Assembly (NCBI RefSeq): GCF_012184425.1
Contig: NZ_VTOW01000003.1
Coordinates: 682,001 to 746,000 of the forward strand
Length of the DNA stretch: 64,000 nucleotides
Origin: Candidatus Manganitrophus noduliformans
Lineage (GTDB): Bacteria > Nitrospirota > Nitrospiria > SBBL01 > Manganitrophaceae
Direction: 5' to 3'
Part shown: positions 36,931-45,106 of the stretch, piece by piece
How positions within the stretch are numbered: position 1 is the first letter of the stretch
Layout: every line of letters starts with the position of its first letter
Translations under genes and position numbers: made by a program
Notes under the pieces: generated by a model
Database searches by the model: none
The model's input: only the letters and a program-made list of their open reading frames with translations
What the model was told of the DNA's origin: nothing

Positions 36931-37647
36931 ATGTTGATCGGGCAACAGCAGCCTTTTTCGACTGTTTTCAAAAATCACCTCGGCGCTCCCGCCGTCTTTT
37001 GTCATGAAGCGTATCTTACATTCGGGAGCTGTCAAGCCGTCTCCCCTTCTCTTCTCCTCGGCGGCGGCGATTCTTCTTCCCACCAACTTCATATCTCTCG
37101 GGAAGACCTTGCCGCAACGCCGGTTGAAACACGCCAGCAGAGGAGCCTCTCCCGAGAGTTCGGGATCGAGCCCTTCTCCTGCGGATACGGCATCGAGCAG
37201 GTTGGAACCGGGATCGGGATGGGGAATGTCCTCCGGTATGACGCCTACCTCTGTATTTACGAGCGGACCCCCTTGGAATGGCTCTCATTAACCGAGCAGG
37301 CCACCTCCGATCCGGCCTCCGCCGCCCCCTTCGAATGGGAAAAACTGGCCTGGGCCGATCATCACCGCGCCGCGCTGTTGATTCCTTATGGATATCTCAT
37401 CGGTGTTCTGCGGATCGATTCAACGCGCGGGCGTCTCTTGCTGACCGGCGGGGCCGACTCCTCTCCCTCTTTCACCGTCATCCGGGACCGGATCTCGTTC
37501 AAACCGGCCTCCTCCAAAGGGTTTCCCGCGGTCATCCAAGAAAAGATGAAGGATTCTCCTCTCGCCGCTTATGAGCTCAGCCGTTTCTCGGAATGGAAAG
37601 AATACACCGAGTCGATCGGCCGGCTCTTTATCTTCGAGCAGAAGTAA
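36931..37647 (+). CDS. Hypothetical protein
   Basis: 238 residues; the ATG at 36931 follows GGAGGG, and the in-frame ATG at 36907 has no such site. No domain is recognised. The sequence has no signal peptide or membrane segment and has a Gly-rich patch (SPSLLLGGGDSSSH). Several Trp/Tyr/Phe-rich strands (YDAYLCIYERTPLEW, LLIPYGYLIGVLRID) suggest a soluble globular alpha/beta protein. It is divergent from the M23 gene and 69 bp before the second hybrid kinase in the same direction, which may share its transcript. An Arg-rich minus-strand ORF here is a shadow. Confidence 0.6.
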   Translation: MLIGQQQPFSTVFKNHLGAPAVFCHEAYLTFGSCQAVSPSLLLGGGDSSSHQLHISREDLAATPVETRQQRSLSREFGIEPFSCGYGIEQVGTGIGMGNVLRYDAYLCIYERTPLEWLSLTEQATSDPASAAPFEWEKLAWADHHRAALLIPYGYLIGVLRIDSTRGRLLLTGGADSSPSFTVIRDRISFKPASSKGFPAVIQEKMKDSPLAAYELSRFSEWKEYTESIGRLFIFEQK

Positions 37648-37716
37648 CCCGCGCCCGCTGTTACTTGCATTCACTTTCATAATTTGATATCGATAATGAT
37701 TAAAAGAGGTCGATCG

Positions 37717-39687
37717 ATGTCACTGACGCTCAACGGCAAATTCACCAAGCCGCCCCGCCACCCGCTGCTTCGCTATGGAGTGGGGGTGTTTTCGGTCGCG
37801 CTCATTTTCCTGTTACGACTCCTCATCAACCCCTTCGTGACCGAGACGACCCCCTTTCTTCTTTTCCTCATCGCGGTCATGGTCAGCGCCTGGTACGGCG
37901 GCATGGGGCCCGGGCTGATGGCGACGGTTTTATCGACCTTGATCAGCGATTTCGTTTTTCTCTCTCCTTATTACGGTTTTCTCCGTTACACGCCGGGCCA
38001 GACCGTTCAGCTCAGTCTCTTTATATTAGAAGGATCGGTCATCACCGCGTTGACGGTCGCGCTGCACTCCGCCAAGCGTCAAGCCGAGGCCAATATGGAG
38101 GCGGCGCGGCGCAGCGAAGAAACCCGCCGCCAGAGCGAGGAGCGCTTCCGCCTCCTGATCGACGGGGCGAGAGACTATGCGATTTTTATGCTCGATGCAT
38201 CGGGACAGGTGATCAGTTGGAACGCGGGGACCGAGCGCCTCCAGGGATATCAAGCGGAAGAGATCCTCGGAAAGCCGATCTCCCATTTTTATCTTCCCGA
38301 ACAAATCAGGCAAGGAAGACCGGACAAAGCGCTCCGCATCGCCGCGACGGAGGGACGCTTCGAGGAAGAAGATTGGCGGATGCGGAAGGACGGGTCGATC
38401 TTTTGGGCGCTTATGGTTGTCACGGCGCTTCGCGATGCCTCCGGAGGCCTGAGCGGCTACTCCGTCGTGATGCGCGATATCACCGAGCGGAAGCGGGCGG
38501 AGGAGGAACGGAACGATCTTTTGATCCGAGAGCAGAAGGCCCGCCTCGAAGCGGAAGAGGCCAACCGCTCGAAGGATGAATTCCTTGCGATGGTTTCCCA
38601 TGAGCTTCGGACCCCGTTGAATGCGATCCTCGGTTATTCGCAACTGCTCGGCTCCGGCATGTTCGACGAGGCGCAGGCCGCGCGGGCGATCGAATCGATC
38701 GAGCGGAATGCGAAAATACAGGTCCAACTGATCGAAGATCTGCTCGATGTCTCCCGGATTATTACCGGCAAACTTCGCCTTCATCCCAGGCCGATCGATC
38801 TCATTGAAGTGATCGAGGCCGCCGTCGATACCGTTCGGCCGGCGGCGGATGCAAAGGGGATCCGGCTGGAATCGGACCTGGATCCCTCCGCCGCTCCCTT
38901 CGTGGGTGATCCCGATCGGCTCCAGCAAGTGACATGGAATCTCATTTCAAATGCCGTCAAGTTTACCCCTGAAGGAGGGGAAGTTCGCGTCGGACTCAAA
39001 CGGATTCCCCCCTATGTCGCGCTGACGGTCAGCGACACCGGAATCGGCATCCCTCCCGACTTTCTTCCTTTTGTGTTCGAGCGGTTCCGGCAAGGAGCGT
39101 CTTCCCCGGACCGGTCTCACACCGGCCTCGGTTTGGGCTTGTCGATCGTCCGCCACCTCGCGGAGCTGCACGGCGGGAGTGTCCAGGCGACCAGTGAAGG
39201 AGCGGGTCGAGGGGCGACGTTTACCGTGAAGCTCCCCGTCCGGGCGATCCGGACGGGAGGGGGAAATCTTCCGCGCTCCGAGGAAGCGCCTTCGACGATG
39301 TTGGAGGGGATCAAAGTGCTCGTGGTGGACGATGAGGCCGATGCCCGGGATCTTGTCACGTTGGTATTGAAGCAGCGCAAGGCCGAGGTCGCCGCGGTCG
39401 GATCGGCGGAAGAGGCGCGCCGCGCCCTTGATTCTCTAAAGCCGGATGTTTTGGTCAGCGATATTGCCATGCCGGGTATAGATGGATATGTCCTGATCGG
39501 GCGGTTACGGCAGGAGGAATCGGAGGGACGGCGGCATATTCCGGCCGTTGCGTTGACCGCCTACGGCGGCTTCGAAGATCGACAACAGGCGTTGATGGCC
39601 GGTTTTGATACTTATCTCGTCAAACCGGTCGATCCCGAACGGCTGGCTAAAGCGCTCTCCGCGCTCGCCCGATCGATCCCGTCTTGA
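37717..39687 (+). CDS. DUF4118/PAS hybrid sensor histidine kinase
   Basis: 656 residues from the ATG at 37717 (AGAGG upstream; earlier in-frame starts are less likely). Order: DUF4118 membrane domain (about 15-115), PAS (about 145-265, DYAIFMLDASGQVISWNAGTERLQGY), HisKA with MVSHELRTPLNAI near 295, HATPase to about 510 (GLGLGLSIVRHLAELHGG), receiver from about 535 with Asp in LVSDIAMPGIDGY. It has the same architecture and very similar kinase and receiver sequences as the kinase at 27642, minus one PAS and the GAF, so the two are paralogues. Confidence 0.94.
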   Translation: MSLTLNGKFTKPPRHPLLRYGVGVFSVALIFLLRLLINPFVTETTPFLLFLIAVMVSAWYGGMGPGLMATVLSTLISDFVFLSPYYGFLRYTPGQTVQLSLFILEGSVITALTVALHSAKRQAEANMEAARRSEETRRQSEERFRLLIDGARDYAIFMLDASGQVISWNAGTERLQGYQAEEILGKPISHFYLPEQIRQGRPDKALRIAATEGRFEEEDWRMRKDGSIFWALMVVTALRDASGGLSGYSVVMRDITERKRAEEERNDLLIREQKARLEAEEANRSKDEFLAMVSHELRTPLNAILGYSQLLGSGMFDEAQAARAIESIERNAKIQVQLIEDLLDVSRIITGKLRLHPRPIDLIEVIEAAVDTVRPAADAKGIRLESDLDPSAAPFVGDPDRLQQVTWNLISNAVKFTPEGGEVRVGLKRIPPYVALTVSDTGIGIPPDFLPFVFERFRQGASSPDRSHTGLGLGLSIVRHLAELHGGSVQATSEGAGRGATFTVKLPVRAIRTGGGNLPRSEEAPSTMLEGIKVLVVDDEADARDLVTLVLKQRKAEVAAVGSAEEARRALDSLKPDVLVSDIAMPGIDGYVLIGRLRQEESEGRRHIPAVALTAYGGFEDRQQALMAGFDTYLVKPVDPERLAKALSALARSIPS

Positions 39688-39735
39688 ACGTCACCTTTTT
39701 TCTTTGTTTAAGTTCAAATTAGATTGGATTGGAAT

Positions 39736-39960
39736 GGGGCTTTGCCCCAAGCCCCACCCGCGAGGATCAAAGTCGTGGGGCTCTTCGCCCCACACCCCAC
39801 CGCGGGGGTTGCTTGCCCAACCCCCTTCGGCTTCCCAAGGGGCACCAGAGGGAGGCAAGCCCCCCCCTTGGATTCCCCCCATACGGTCGAACTCGGCGCA
39901 TCCACGCAAAAACAGCGCGGCTGCCCCTCAGACAGGGCGACCTAAAGCGGTAGATGGAAC
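39736..39960 (+). repeat. Multi-hairpin GC-rich repeat, copy 1
   Basis: About 225 bases that recur, inverted and diverged, at 40153-40375. Shared landmarks in order: GGGGCTTTGCCCC hairpin; GAGGATCAAAGTCGTGGGG; a hairpin with arms GTGGGGC and GCCCCAC; a hairpin with arms GGGGGTTG and CAACCCCC; an ACGGTC-GAACTCG block; TCAGACAG; and GGTAGATG-AAC at the end. Loops differ between copies while stems are kept. It has no coding signal. The family is not one I recognise. Confidence 0.75.
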
Positions 39961-40070
39961 GTCTGACAGAAGTAACGCAGGAAGATAGGGGGCACAGGAC
40001 GCCCATGACGCGCCGGGTCTTTCTATTTTGTTTTTATTTTGATTTTGAATTTGAAATTGATTTATCTTCT

Positions 40071-40139
40071 GTGGGCCTCTGCGCCCGCAGCGAAAGGGAC
40101 CCACTGGGGGATGGGTGGAGCGAGGACGTAGAGGCCCAC
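40071..40139. other. Stem-loop in the spacer between the inverted repeats
   Basis: GTGGGCCTCT (40071-40080) is the exact inverse complement of AGAGGCCCAC (40130-40139), enclosing 49 bases that can pair further. It could be a structured RNA or a central part of the larger repeat. No T-run follows. Confidence 0.5.
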
Positions 40140-40152
40140 TACAAATCAAGAT

Positions 40153-40375
40153 GTTTCATCTACCTTACAAGGTCAGCTGTCTGAAGCACAATCCATCGGT
40201 GTCCTTCCGTGGTTGAGCGAGTTCTGACCGTAAAACGGGGGGAGCTGGGGGGGTACTTTCCCCCCGGCTGCCCTGGGAATCCAAAGGGGGTTGGGCACGC
40301 AACCCCCGTGGCGGGGGGTGGGGCGAGCAGCCCCACGACTTTGATCCTCACAGGTGGGGTCCGGGGCAAAGCCCC
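40153..40375 (-). repeat. Multi-hairpin GC-rich repeat, copy 2 (inverted)
   Basis: Inverted partner of 39736-39960; the reading order on the minus strand matches copy 1 block for block, from GGGGCTTTGCCCC (40363-40375 as complement) to GGTAGATGAAAC (40153-40164). The two copies point toward each other with a spacer of about 190 bases. Confidence 0.75.
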
Positions 40376-40452
40376 GTCCGTTCAATTTCCGCTTTACGCG
40401 TCCGGCTTTCTGATGTAAAGTGAAGCGGTCATTTCGTCTATCAGAGAGAATC

Positions 40453-40842
40453 ATGCCGACGGGAAGAAAAACAAAGGGGCAGGTCGAGGCGGAGATCAGC
40501 AACGCGATCATTCAGTTCGAAAAAGATTACATGGGCCGCGGCCCCAAGGAAACGCAGGCCTACATCATCAACGACATGATCCTGCTCCGCCTCAAGGGGG
40601 TGCTCACCCCCGCCGAGCAGCAGCTGGCGAAGAACCCGGAAGGAACCAACCTCATCAAACAAGTCCGCTCCAACCTCCTGGAGCAAGGCCGCGGGCTCCT
40701 CTCGGAGCTGATCGAAAAGATGACCGGCCTCAAAGTGATCAGCCTTCATACCGACATCAGCACGAAGAGCGGAGAACGGGTGATTATTTTTTCTCTATCG
40801 GAAAATCTTGAAAAGCGATTTGAAGTAGACTCTGGCAGGTAA
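40453..40842 (+). CDS. DUF2294-family protein
   Basis: 129 residues from the ATG at 40453 (AGAGAG upstream). The start MPTGRKTKGQVEAEISNAI and the core QFEKDYMGRGPKETQAYIINDMILLRLKGVLTPAEQQLA match the DUF2294 family, small soluble proteins of unknown function often annotated with Na-dependent bicarbonate transport or stress islands. VRSNLLEQGRGLLSELIEKMTGLKV and DISTKSGERVIIFSLSE follow. It is the last core-like gene before the cassette region. Confidence 0.85.
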   Translation: MPTGRKTKGQVEAEISNAIIQFEKDYMGRGPKETQAYIINDMILLRLKGVLTPAEQQLAKNPEGTNLIKQVRSNLLEQGRGLLSELIEKMTGLKVISLHTDISTKSGERVIIFSLSENLEKRFEVDSGR

Positions 40843-41079
40843 GGTTGCCATCGAGGTCGCTCTCGCCAAACAAAATGTGTCTGGGCCGTTCCGAAATCTC
40901 GCCGCTCAAGATTCTCCAATTATGAAAAAATAAGATTAATCTTCCTTCCTGAAAAAGTGATTTGTGAATCCCAGACCAGAATACATTATTAAAGTCGCAA
41001 TCCTCGATCGCGATGTCGTCGTAAAATAATCGCTACCTTCGGAATACATTCGGCCGGAATCATTATGGATAGGAATTTG

Positions 41080-41108
41080 TTGACACCCACCTTAGAAAAA
41101 GCTAAGAT
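41080..41108 (+). promoter_or_regulatory. Strong putative sigma70 promoter upstream of the cassette array
   Basis: Perfect -35 TTGACA (41080-41085), 17-base spacer, -10 TAAGAT (41103-41108). Transcription would start near 41115 and run toward the first cassette about 310 bases away, so it could serve as the array's Pc-like promoter. The upstream stretch 40843-41079 is AT-richer than the core genome and shows no gene. Confidence 0.6.
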
Positions 41109-41146
41109 GCTGGTGGTCCTACCTACCTATCCATCCAGAGCGAGTC

Positions 41147-41284
41147 ATGAAAAGCCGTGCGGCCTCTTGGGAACCTGGATTTTATCCCGAAAAGATTTTC
41201 CGAGAGGACGAGCGGTTCTCATCGCGCAGAGGGTGTTGCGGTAGATACCCCCCTTCCAAAGCCAACAGGCCCGATTCAAATTAG
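41147..41284 (+). CDS. Possible 45-residue leader peptide
   Basis: ATG at 41147 to TAG at 41284, beginning about 32 bases after the predicted transcription start. The product is basic (MKSRAASWEPGFYPEKIFRE at the start) and has a Cys pair (GCC). The ribosome site is weak (GAGCGAG). It may be a real small protein, or the region may be an untranslated leader or small RNA. It resembles no family I know. Confidence 0.3.
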   Translation: MKSRAASWEPGFYPEKIFREDERFSSRRGCCGRYPPSKANRPDSN

Positions 41285-41438
41285 GCCGGCGAACACGCGG
41301 GCAGGGTGGCCCAGCCGAAGGCACCGTCGATTCAACCGCTTGTGACATTATTTGCCCTCCGTAAGGTCTGAGTAGGCGGCAGTTTTAGCAGAGTTGGCGG
41401 AAATGATTGGGACGTCGAATTATAGTTATGCCTCATGA

Positions 41439-42254
41439 ATGGCCGCTGCGATGACTGACCGATTTTCAAAGAGACACGGGTACCACGAGTCACATGAGAA
41501 GGAAATCTCTGTGCGGCAGGACGCGCCGCACGAACTGCGCGGCGTCCTTGTTCAACTGGCCTACGAGTGCGGGTTTGGTCCGCACAGCCTTCGAGAAGTG
41601 GTTTGTCGCCTACTCCGCAAACGTCCAGACGAAAACAATTGGTCCCCATACCCCAACATTGATCGTGAAGTACACAATCTCGTTGACGACTGCGCCTGGT
41701 ACCGCGTGTACGACATTATTGAGGGGCTCGCCGCTGCGATGCGCGAAGCACCATATACCTACAATGCTGCGAAATTCGAGAGCGAGTTGAACGATTACTG
41801 CCTTGAAAACGGCATCGGCTGGAAGCTGTCTGGGGGCGTCATCGAAATGCGCGGTCCCGAGGTGTTCGAGGAAGTGGTTGTCACCGCTGAACGCGCATTG
41901 GAGACGCGAAATCTTAGTACCGCGCGAAATGAACTACATGAGGCGCTTCGTGACTTGTCTCGCCGTCCCTCGCCGGATGTAACCGGGGCTATTCAACATT
42001 CAATGGCGGCTCTTGAGTGCGTCGCCCGCGAGGCATGTGGTGACGGAAAGGCCAATCTCGGCGACATCATGAAACGTTACGGAAATATCGTGCCTCGCCC
42101 TCTCGATGAGGCAATTTCAAAGGCTTGGGGGTACGCATCAGAAAATGCGCGCCATATTCGCGAAGGGAGGGAGCCAACCTTTGAGGAAGCTGAGTTGGTT
42201 GTCGGTATCGTTTCTGCGCTCTCTACATACTTGGCGAGAAAACATGAGGCATAA
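41439..42254 (+). CDS. Cassette 1: AbiJ-NTD4/HEPN abortive-infection protein
   Basis: 271 residues (start 41439, or 41451). The N-terminal half has the AbiJ_NTD4 pattern FSKRHGY, EISVRQDAPHELRGVLVQLAYECG, LREVVCRLLRKRPDENNWS, YPNIDREVHNLVDDCAWYRV-YDIIE. The C-terminal half (about 165-268) is helical and HEPN-like (AIQHSMAALECVAREACG and a later ARHIREGREPTFEEAELVVG). HEPN domains are often RNases in toxin or abortive-infection systems. The classical R-x4-6-H is only loosely matched, so activity is inferred. The stop codon lies inside the attC R'' box. Confidence 0.8.
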   Translation: MAAAMTDRFSKRHGYHESHEKEISVRQDAPHELRGVLVQLAYECGFGPHSLREVVCRLLRKRPDENNWSPYPNIDREVHNLVDDCAWYRVYDIIEGLAAAMREAPYTYNAAKFESELNDYCLENGIGWKLSGGVIEMRGPEVFEEVVVTAERALETRNLSTARNELHEALRDLSRRPSPDVTGAIQHSMAALECVAREACGDGKANLGDIMKRYGNIVPRPLDEAISKAWGYASENARHIREGREPTFEEAELVVGIVSALSTYLARKHEA

Positions 42255-42317
42255 CCCTGCGGTCCACCGGACGATGCGCGATAAAGCCGCGCAGTGCCGG
42301 TGACCTTCACGTTAGCG
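42249..42317 (+). other. attC site 1
   Basis: R'' GCATAAC (42249-42255), GGTCCACCGG (42261-42270) pairing with CCGGTGACC (42297-42305) with one unpaired C, like an attC extrahelical base, and the border G/TTAGCG at 42311/42312. Confidence 0.8.
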
Positions 42318-42320
42318 GTC

Positions 42321-42716
42321 ATGAAATCGAAATACGAGATTATCGAAGAACTTCATCGTAGAGCGCGCGAAACCGGCGACGCGGAAGTTTTGAAAGCTAT
42401 CCCAGGCCTACTAGTGTCCTGGTGTATTAAGCTTCGCAAAAATGACGGAGAGCTTTATCAAGTCAATTTGTCCAAACCAGAGCAAGGAATTTTGGTTATT
42501 GGGTTGCGGTACAAAAAGAAAGATGGGTCGTTAACAGAAGACATTTTTGAATTTGACGCTTCATCTCCGAACGAGATTTCAAAATACTATAAAGGTCGAT
42601 ACGAACGTGAAAGAAAGGAGTACGGAGGTACTCACAAGCAACAAAATGTTTCGTTATCCCCCTTTACAAGTGTTAACACGTGCAGTCTTTATATTGGAAT
42701 GAGAAATGATATCTAA
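42321..42716 (+). CDS. Cassette 2: hypothetical protein
   Basis: 131 residues; the ATG at 42321 is 9 bases inside the cassette border. No family is recognised. The sequence starts with a helix (KSKYEIIEELHRRARETGD), then beta-like stretches (WCIKLRKNDGELYQVNLSKP, LVIGLRYKKKDGSLTEDIFEFDA) and ends in a Ser/Thr-rich tail. It has no signal peptide. AT content is higher than in the neighbours, suggesting a separate origin. The TAA lies in the R'' box of attC 2. Its function is unknown. Confidence 0.65.
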   Translation: MKSKYEIIEELHRRARETGDAEVLKAIPGLLVSWCIKLRKNDGELYQVNLSKPEQGILVIGLRYKKKDGSLTEDIFEFDASSPNEISKYYKGRYERERKEYGGTHKQQNVSLSPFTSVNTCSLYIGMRNDI

Positions 42717-42794
42717 TAAGGCAAATTCACTCGGACAGACAAAAGCGTCGCTTCGCGCCGCTTCTTGGCCAGCCCCTGATGCAACACGTTAGAC
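42712..42794 (+). other. attC site 2 (imperfect)
   Basis: R'' region TCTAATA with the TAA stop, and the border CACG/TTAGAC at 42788/42789. An inner AAGCG/CGCTT hairpin exists, but the long L boxes fold poorly by eye, so this is the least typical of the sites between two cassettes. Confidence 0.55.
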
Positions 42795-42815
42795 CCTCCG
42801 GTGTCCTGAGGGCCT

Positions 42816-43505
42816 GTGAAGAAGAAACTCGATGCATACCGAAGTAGGTTGACACCCGGTCAGATCGCGGACGGGATGAATGCTGCCGCAAGAAATGCGC
42901 GTCGTCTATCGGAAGACGCGGAGTCGCTTGTCAGCATTGGGCGTTTCCCAACAGCTGCGTCTGTTGCCGCGCTCTCTATTGAGGAAGCCGGAAAAGTCTC
43001 AATACTTAGGGAACTTGCTCTTGCGCGAACCGATGCGGATGCTTTGGAGGTTTGGAAGCGATACCGGTCTCACACTTCTAAGAACATCGCCTGGCTGCTA
43101 CCGCAGCTTGCCGCCGCAGGCGCGCGAAGGCTGGATGACTTGAGGCCTCTGTTCGACGAGACGTCCGATCATCCGTTCGTCCTCGACAACCTCAAGCAGT
43201 TGGGCTTCTATACGGATTGCCTCGGTAACGCCCACTGGGCACTGCCGTGGGAAGTCATTGATGAAGGACTCGCGCGGATGCTCGTTCAGATCGCAAAGGC
43301 GTTAGCGGGGAAGGACCAGCACACCGCGCGCGAAATTGCACTCTGGATGGAACACATTGGTCCAGTCTGGAAGAAAGACCCCGCATGGATGAAGCAGGCG
43401 CTTGTGAATTGGTATGGCGCAATGCAGGCTGAGGGGCTCGCTACCGACGGCCCGAACGCGATGGAGCAGTTTATCCGCTATGGTGTACAGGAAAAAGGGG
43501 TCTAA
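42816..43505 (+). CDS. Cassette 3: AbiV-family abortive-infection protein
   Basis: 229 residues from a GTG at 42816 with GAGG upstream. The AbiV hallmark stretch is present: ARNARRLSEDAESLVSIGRF-PTAASVAALSIEEAGKVSIL, with the E-E-x-GK helix end, then KRYRSHTSKNIAWL. The rest is helical. AbiV in Lactococcus interferes with phage translation by binding a phage protein; the family is widespread in defence islands. The TAA is inside the R'' GGGTCTAAC, which is complementary to this cassette's own 5' TTAGACCC. Confidence 0.82.
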   Translation: MKKKLDAYRSRLTPGQIADGMNAAARNARRLSEDAESLVSIGRFPTAASVAALSIEEAGKVSILRELALARTDADALEVWKRYRSHTSKNIAWLLPQLAAAGARRLDDLRPLFDETSDHPFVLDNLKQLGFYTDCLGNAHWALPWEVIDEGLARMLVQIAKALAGKDQHTAREIALWMEHIGPVWKKDPAWMKQALVNWYGAMQAEGLATDGPNAMEQFIRYGVQEKGV

Positions 43506-43578
43506 CTTCGGCATCCAGCGGACGCCCAACAGCGGCGCTGTGCTTGCTGTTGGGCGCCGTTGATGCCGGGCGTTAGGT
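43499..43578 (+). other. attC site 3 (textbook form)
   Basis: R'' GTCTAAC, GGCATC pairing with GATGCC, GCGG-A-CGCCCAACAGC pairing with GCTGTTGGGCG-CCGT (one extrahelical A), and the border G/TTAGG at 43572/43573. About 75 bases long with a nearly complete stem. Confidence 0.92.
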
Positions 43579-43585
43579 TTCACGG

Positions 43586-44440
43586 ATGCCAACCGTCACC
43601 GCCCAGTTCTTGCGAGATCTCGTGAGCGAAGGCATTGCCGCGTCGATCTCAATGCATCGCGCATCTCGCGAGGCAAACGCCGACGACTACGTACGGCCGG
43701 AAGACGAGGAGCCGACTGATGACGAGATTGACGACTTTCTTTTTAGCAATCCGTTGCTGGACGGTGAAACTGTCTCCCACCTAACCGACCCTGGACTGTT
43801 GGGCTTCTTCGCTAGTACCGCCGTCGCCTCTGATGATTGGTTGTTCGAATTCCGCGAGCACATCGCTTCCTGGGCCGACACTCAAGAATGGCAAGCCGCC
43901 GACCTCGTCTTCTATCACGCCATCGACCACGTTAACCCGCCAACACCAGACCGGGAGGTCTGGACACCCAATAGTGCGCTTGTGCCTGCGGCAGTCTTTC
44001 TCGCCAACTCGCCAAGCCACCTTCTGCTTGCAGACAAGCTTCTACGCGAAGGCAAGCTACTTTCGGAGCTGGGTTGGCGTCAATTCGAGCACCTCATCGC
44101 CGAACTTCTGGAAACCCACGGGTGGAATGTCACCCTGATGCAGGGATCGAGAGATGGCGGCATTGACGTGCTCGCAGAACGAGTAGACCCCATCCTCGGC
44201 GCTCTTAAAGCCATTTGGCAAGCCAAGAAGTACTCGACGAATCGGAAGGTACAGCTTAGTCACCTGCGAGAACTCTCAGCGGTTGTCGAACGTGATCGTG
44301 TTACCAAGGGCATCATCGTTACCACCAGTACTTTCACGCGGGGGGCCATTGAATGGGTCCAGCGCGACACCTATCGCCTCGATGCAAAGGATGGCCAATA
44401 TGTTGAGCGCTGGGTCAGGAGGCGCCTGTATGAAACCTAA
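43586..44440 (+). CDS. Cassette 4: Mrr-like restriction endonuclease
   Basis: 284 residues, ATG 13 bases inside the border. Residues 1-145 are an acidic, uncharacterised N-terminal region. Residues 155-275 are a PD-(D/E)XK Mrr_cat nuclease domain: LGWRQFEHLIAELLETHGWN, the metal-binding SRDGGIDVLA and WQAKKYS (D...QxK), then IIVTTSTFTRGAIEWV. Mrr-type enzymes cut modified or foreign DNA without a paired methylase. The stop sits in R'' TGAAACCTAAC, the exact complement of this cassette's first bases. Confidence 0.88.
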   Translation: MPTVTAQFLRDLVSEGIAASISMHRASREANADDYVRPEDEEPTDDEIDDFLFSNPLLDGETVSHLTDPGLLGFFASTAVASDDWLFEFREHIASWADTQEWQAADLVFYHAIDHVNPPTPDREVWTPNSALVPAAVFLANSPSHLLLADKLLREGKLLSELGWRQFEHLIAELLETHGWNVTLMQGSRDGGIDVLAERVDPILGALKAIWQAKKYSTNRKVQLSHLRELSAVVERDRVTKGIIVTTSTFTRGAIEWVQRDTYRLDAKDGQYVERWVRRRLYET

Positions 44441-44512
44441 CCCTTCCATCGAGGCGACGTGTTCCAGCAAGCTTCGCTTGCTTCCACAAGCCCCTCATGT
44501 CAAACATTGTGC
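44433..44512 (+). other. attC site 4 with variant 3' border
   Basis: R'' GAAACCTAAC, an inner AGCAAGC/GCTTGCT hairpin, then CATGTCAAAC before the border A/TTGTGCC (44506/44507), which replaces the usual G/TTRRRY. Confidence 0.7.
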
Positions 44513-44519
44513 CCCAAAA

Positions 44520-45101
44520 ATGAAAATGCTCGCCAAGACTTCAGCTCTGCTGATAACGGTCCTAGTGGCCGGTAGCGTTTTCGCCGCAGATTCACTCATC
44601 CTTAGCCCAACGGCTCTAGGTCCGTTGCCGCTGACAGGCAGGCCCGCCAAGGTGTCAGAGACAAAGCTTAAGAAGCTCTTCCCCAACCTAGTCGTTAAAT
44701 ACGACATAGGTCAGGGAGACTCCCCTGACTTTCACTACTTCGAGGTTTCGAAACCCAACGGAGAAGTCCTCTTTACGATTAAGTCTTTTATTGAAGAATC
44801 GGCTGAAAGCAAAAAAACGACATCGGAGGTCTCCATCTCTATTCTTCAAGTCCGAAGCCCAGAGATAAAGGACGTCCATGGCCTGCGTGTCGGTGATCGG
44901 GTCAAAGACATTATCACGAAGCGTGGCAAGGACATGGAATTTGGGGCTGCGCACCACGATGTCGTAATGGGTGCCGGCAACATTTACTACAGCATTGCCA
45001 CAGGCAGCGATCTTAGCCCTGAACGGCTCACAATGGAAGATGCGGTAAAGGGTAATTGGAAAATCAGAGTTATCTCATGGCCCGAAGCCGCATGGGAGTA
45101 G
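44520..45101 (+). CDS. Cassette 5: exported protein, possibly DUF1131/YfeY-like
   Basis: 193 residues from the ATG at 44520, 13 bases inside the cassette. A clear signal peptide (MKMLAKTSALLITVLVAGSVFA) predicts export. The mature domain (LSPTALGPLPLTGRPAKVSE, LKKLFPNLVVKYD, DFHYFEVSKPNGEVLFTIKS, and a closing KGNWKIRVISWP) recalls the outline of the DUF1131 RpoE-regulated lipoprotein family, though the lipobox Cys is absent here. Similarity is by eye only. It is the only cassette without a defence link and uses a variant border (TTGTGCC). Confidence 0.65.
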   Translation: MKMLAKTSALLITVLVAGSVFAADSLILSPTALGPLPLTGRPAKVSETKLKKLFPNLVVKYDIGQGDSPDFHYFEVSKPNGEVLFTIKSFIEESAESKKTTSEVSISILQVRSPEIKDVHGLRVGDRVKDIITKRGKDMEFGAAHHDVVMGAGNIYYSIATGSDLSPERLTMEDAVKGNWKIRVISWPEAAWE

Positions 45102-45106
45102 CCTCT

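Noticed and set aside
39736-40375. Possible CRISPR array or tandem repeat
   Set aside because: Only two inverted copies with internal hairpins; no regular spacer units.
40843-41425. Possible intI or attI upstream of the cassettes
   Set aside because: No tyrosine-recombinase ORF on either strand and no convincing attI or attC fold before 41425.
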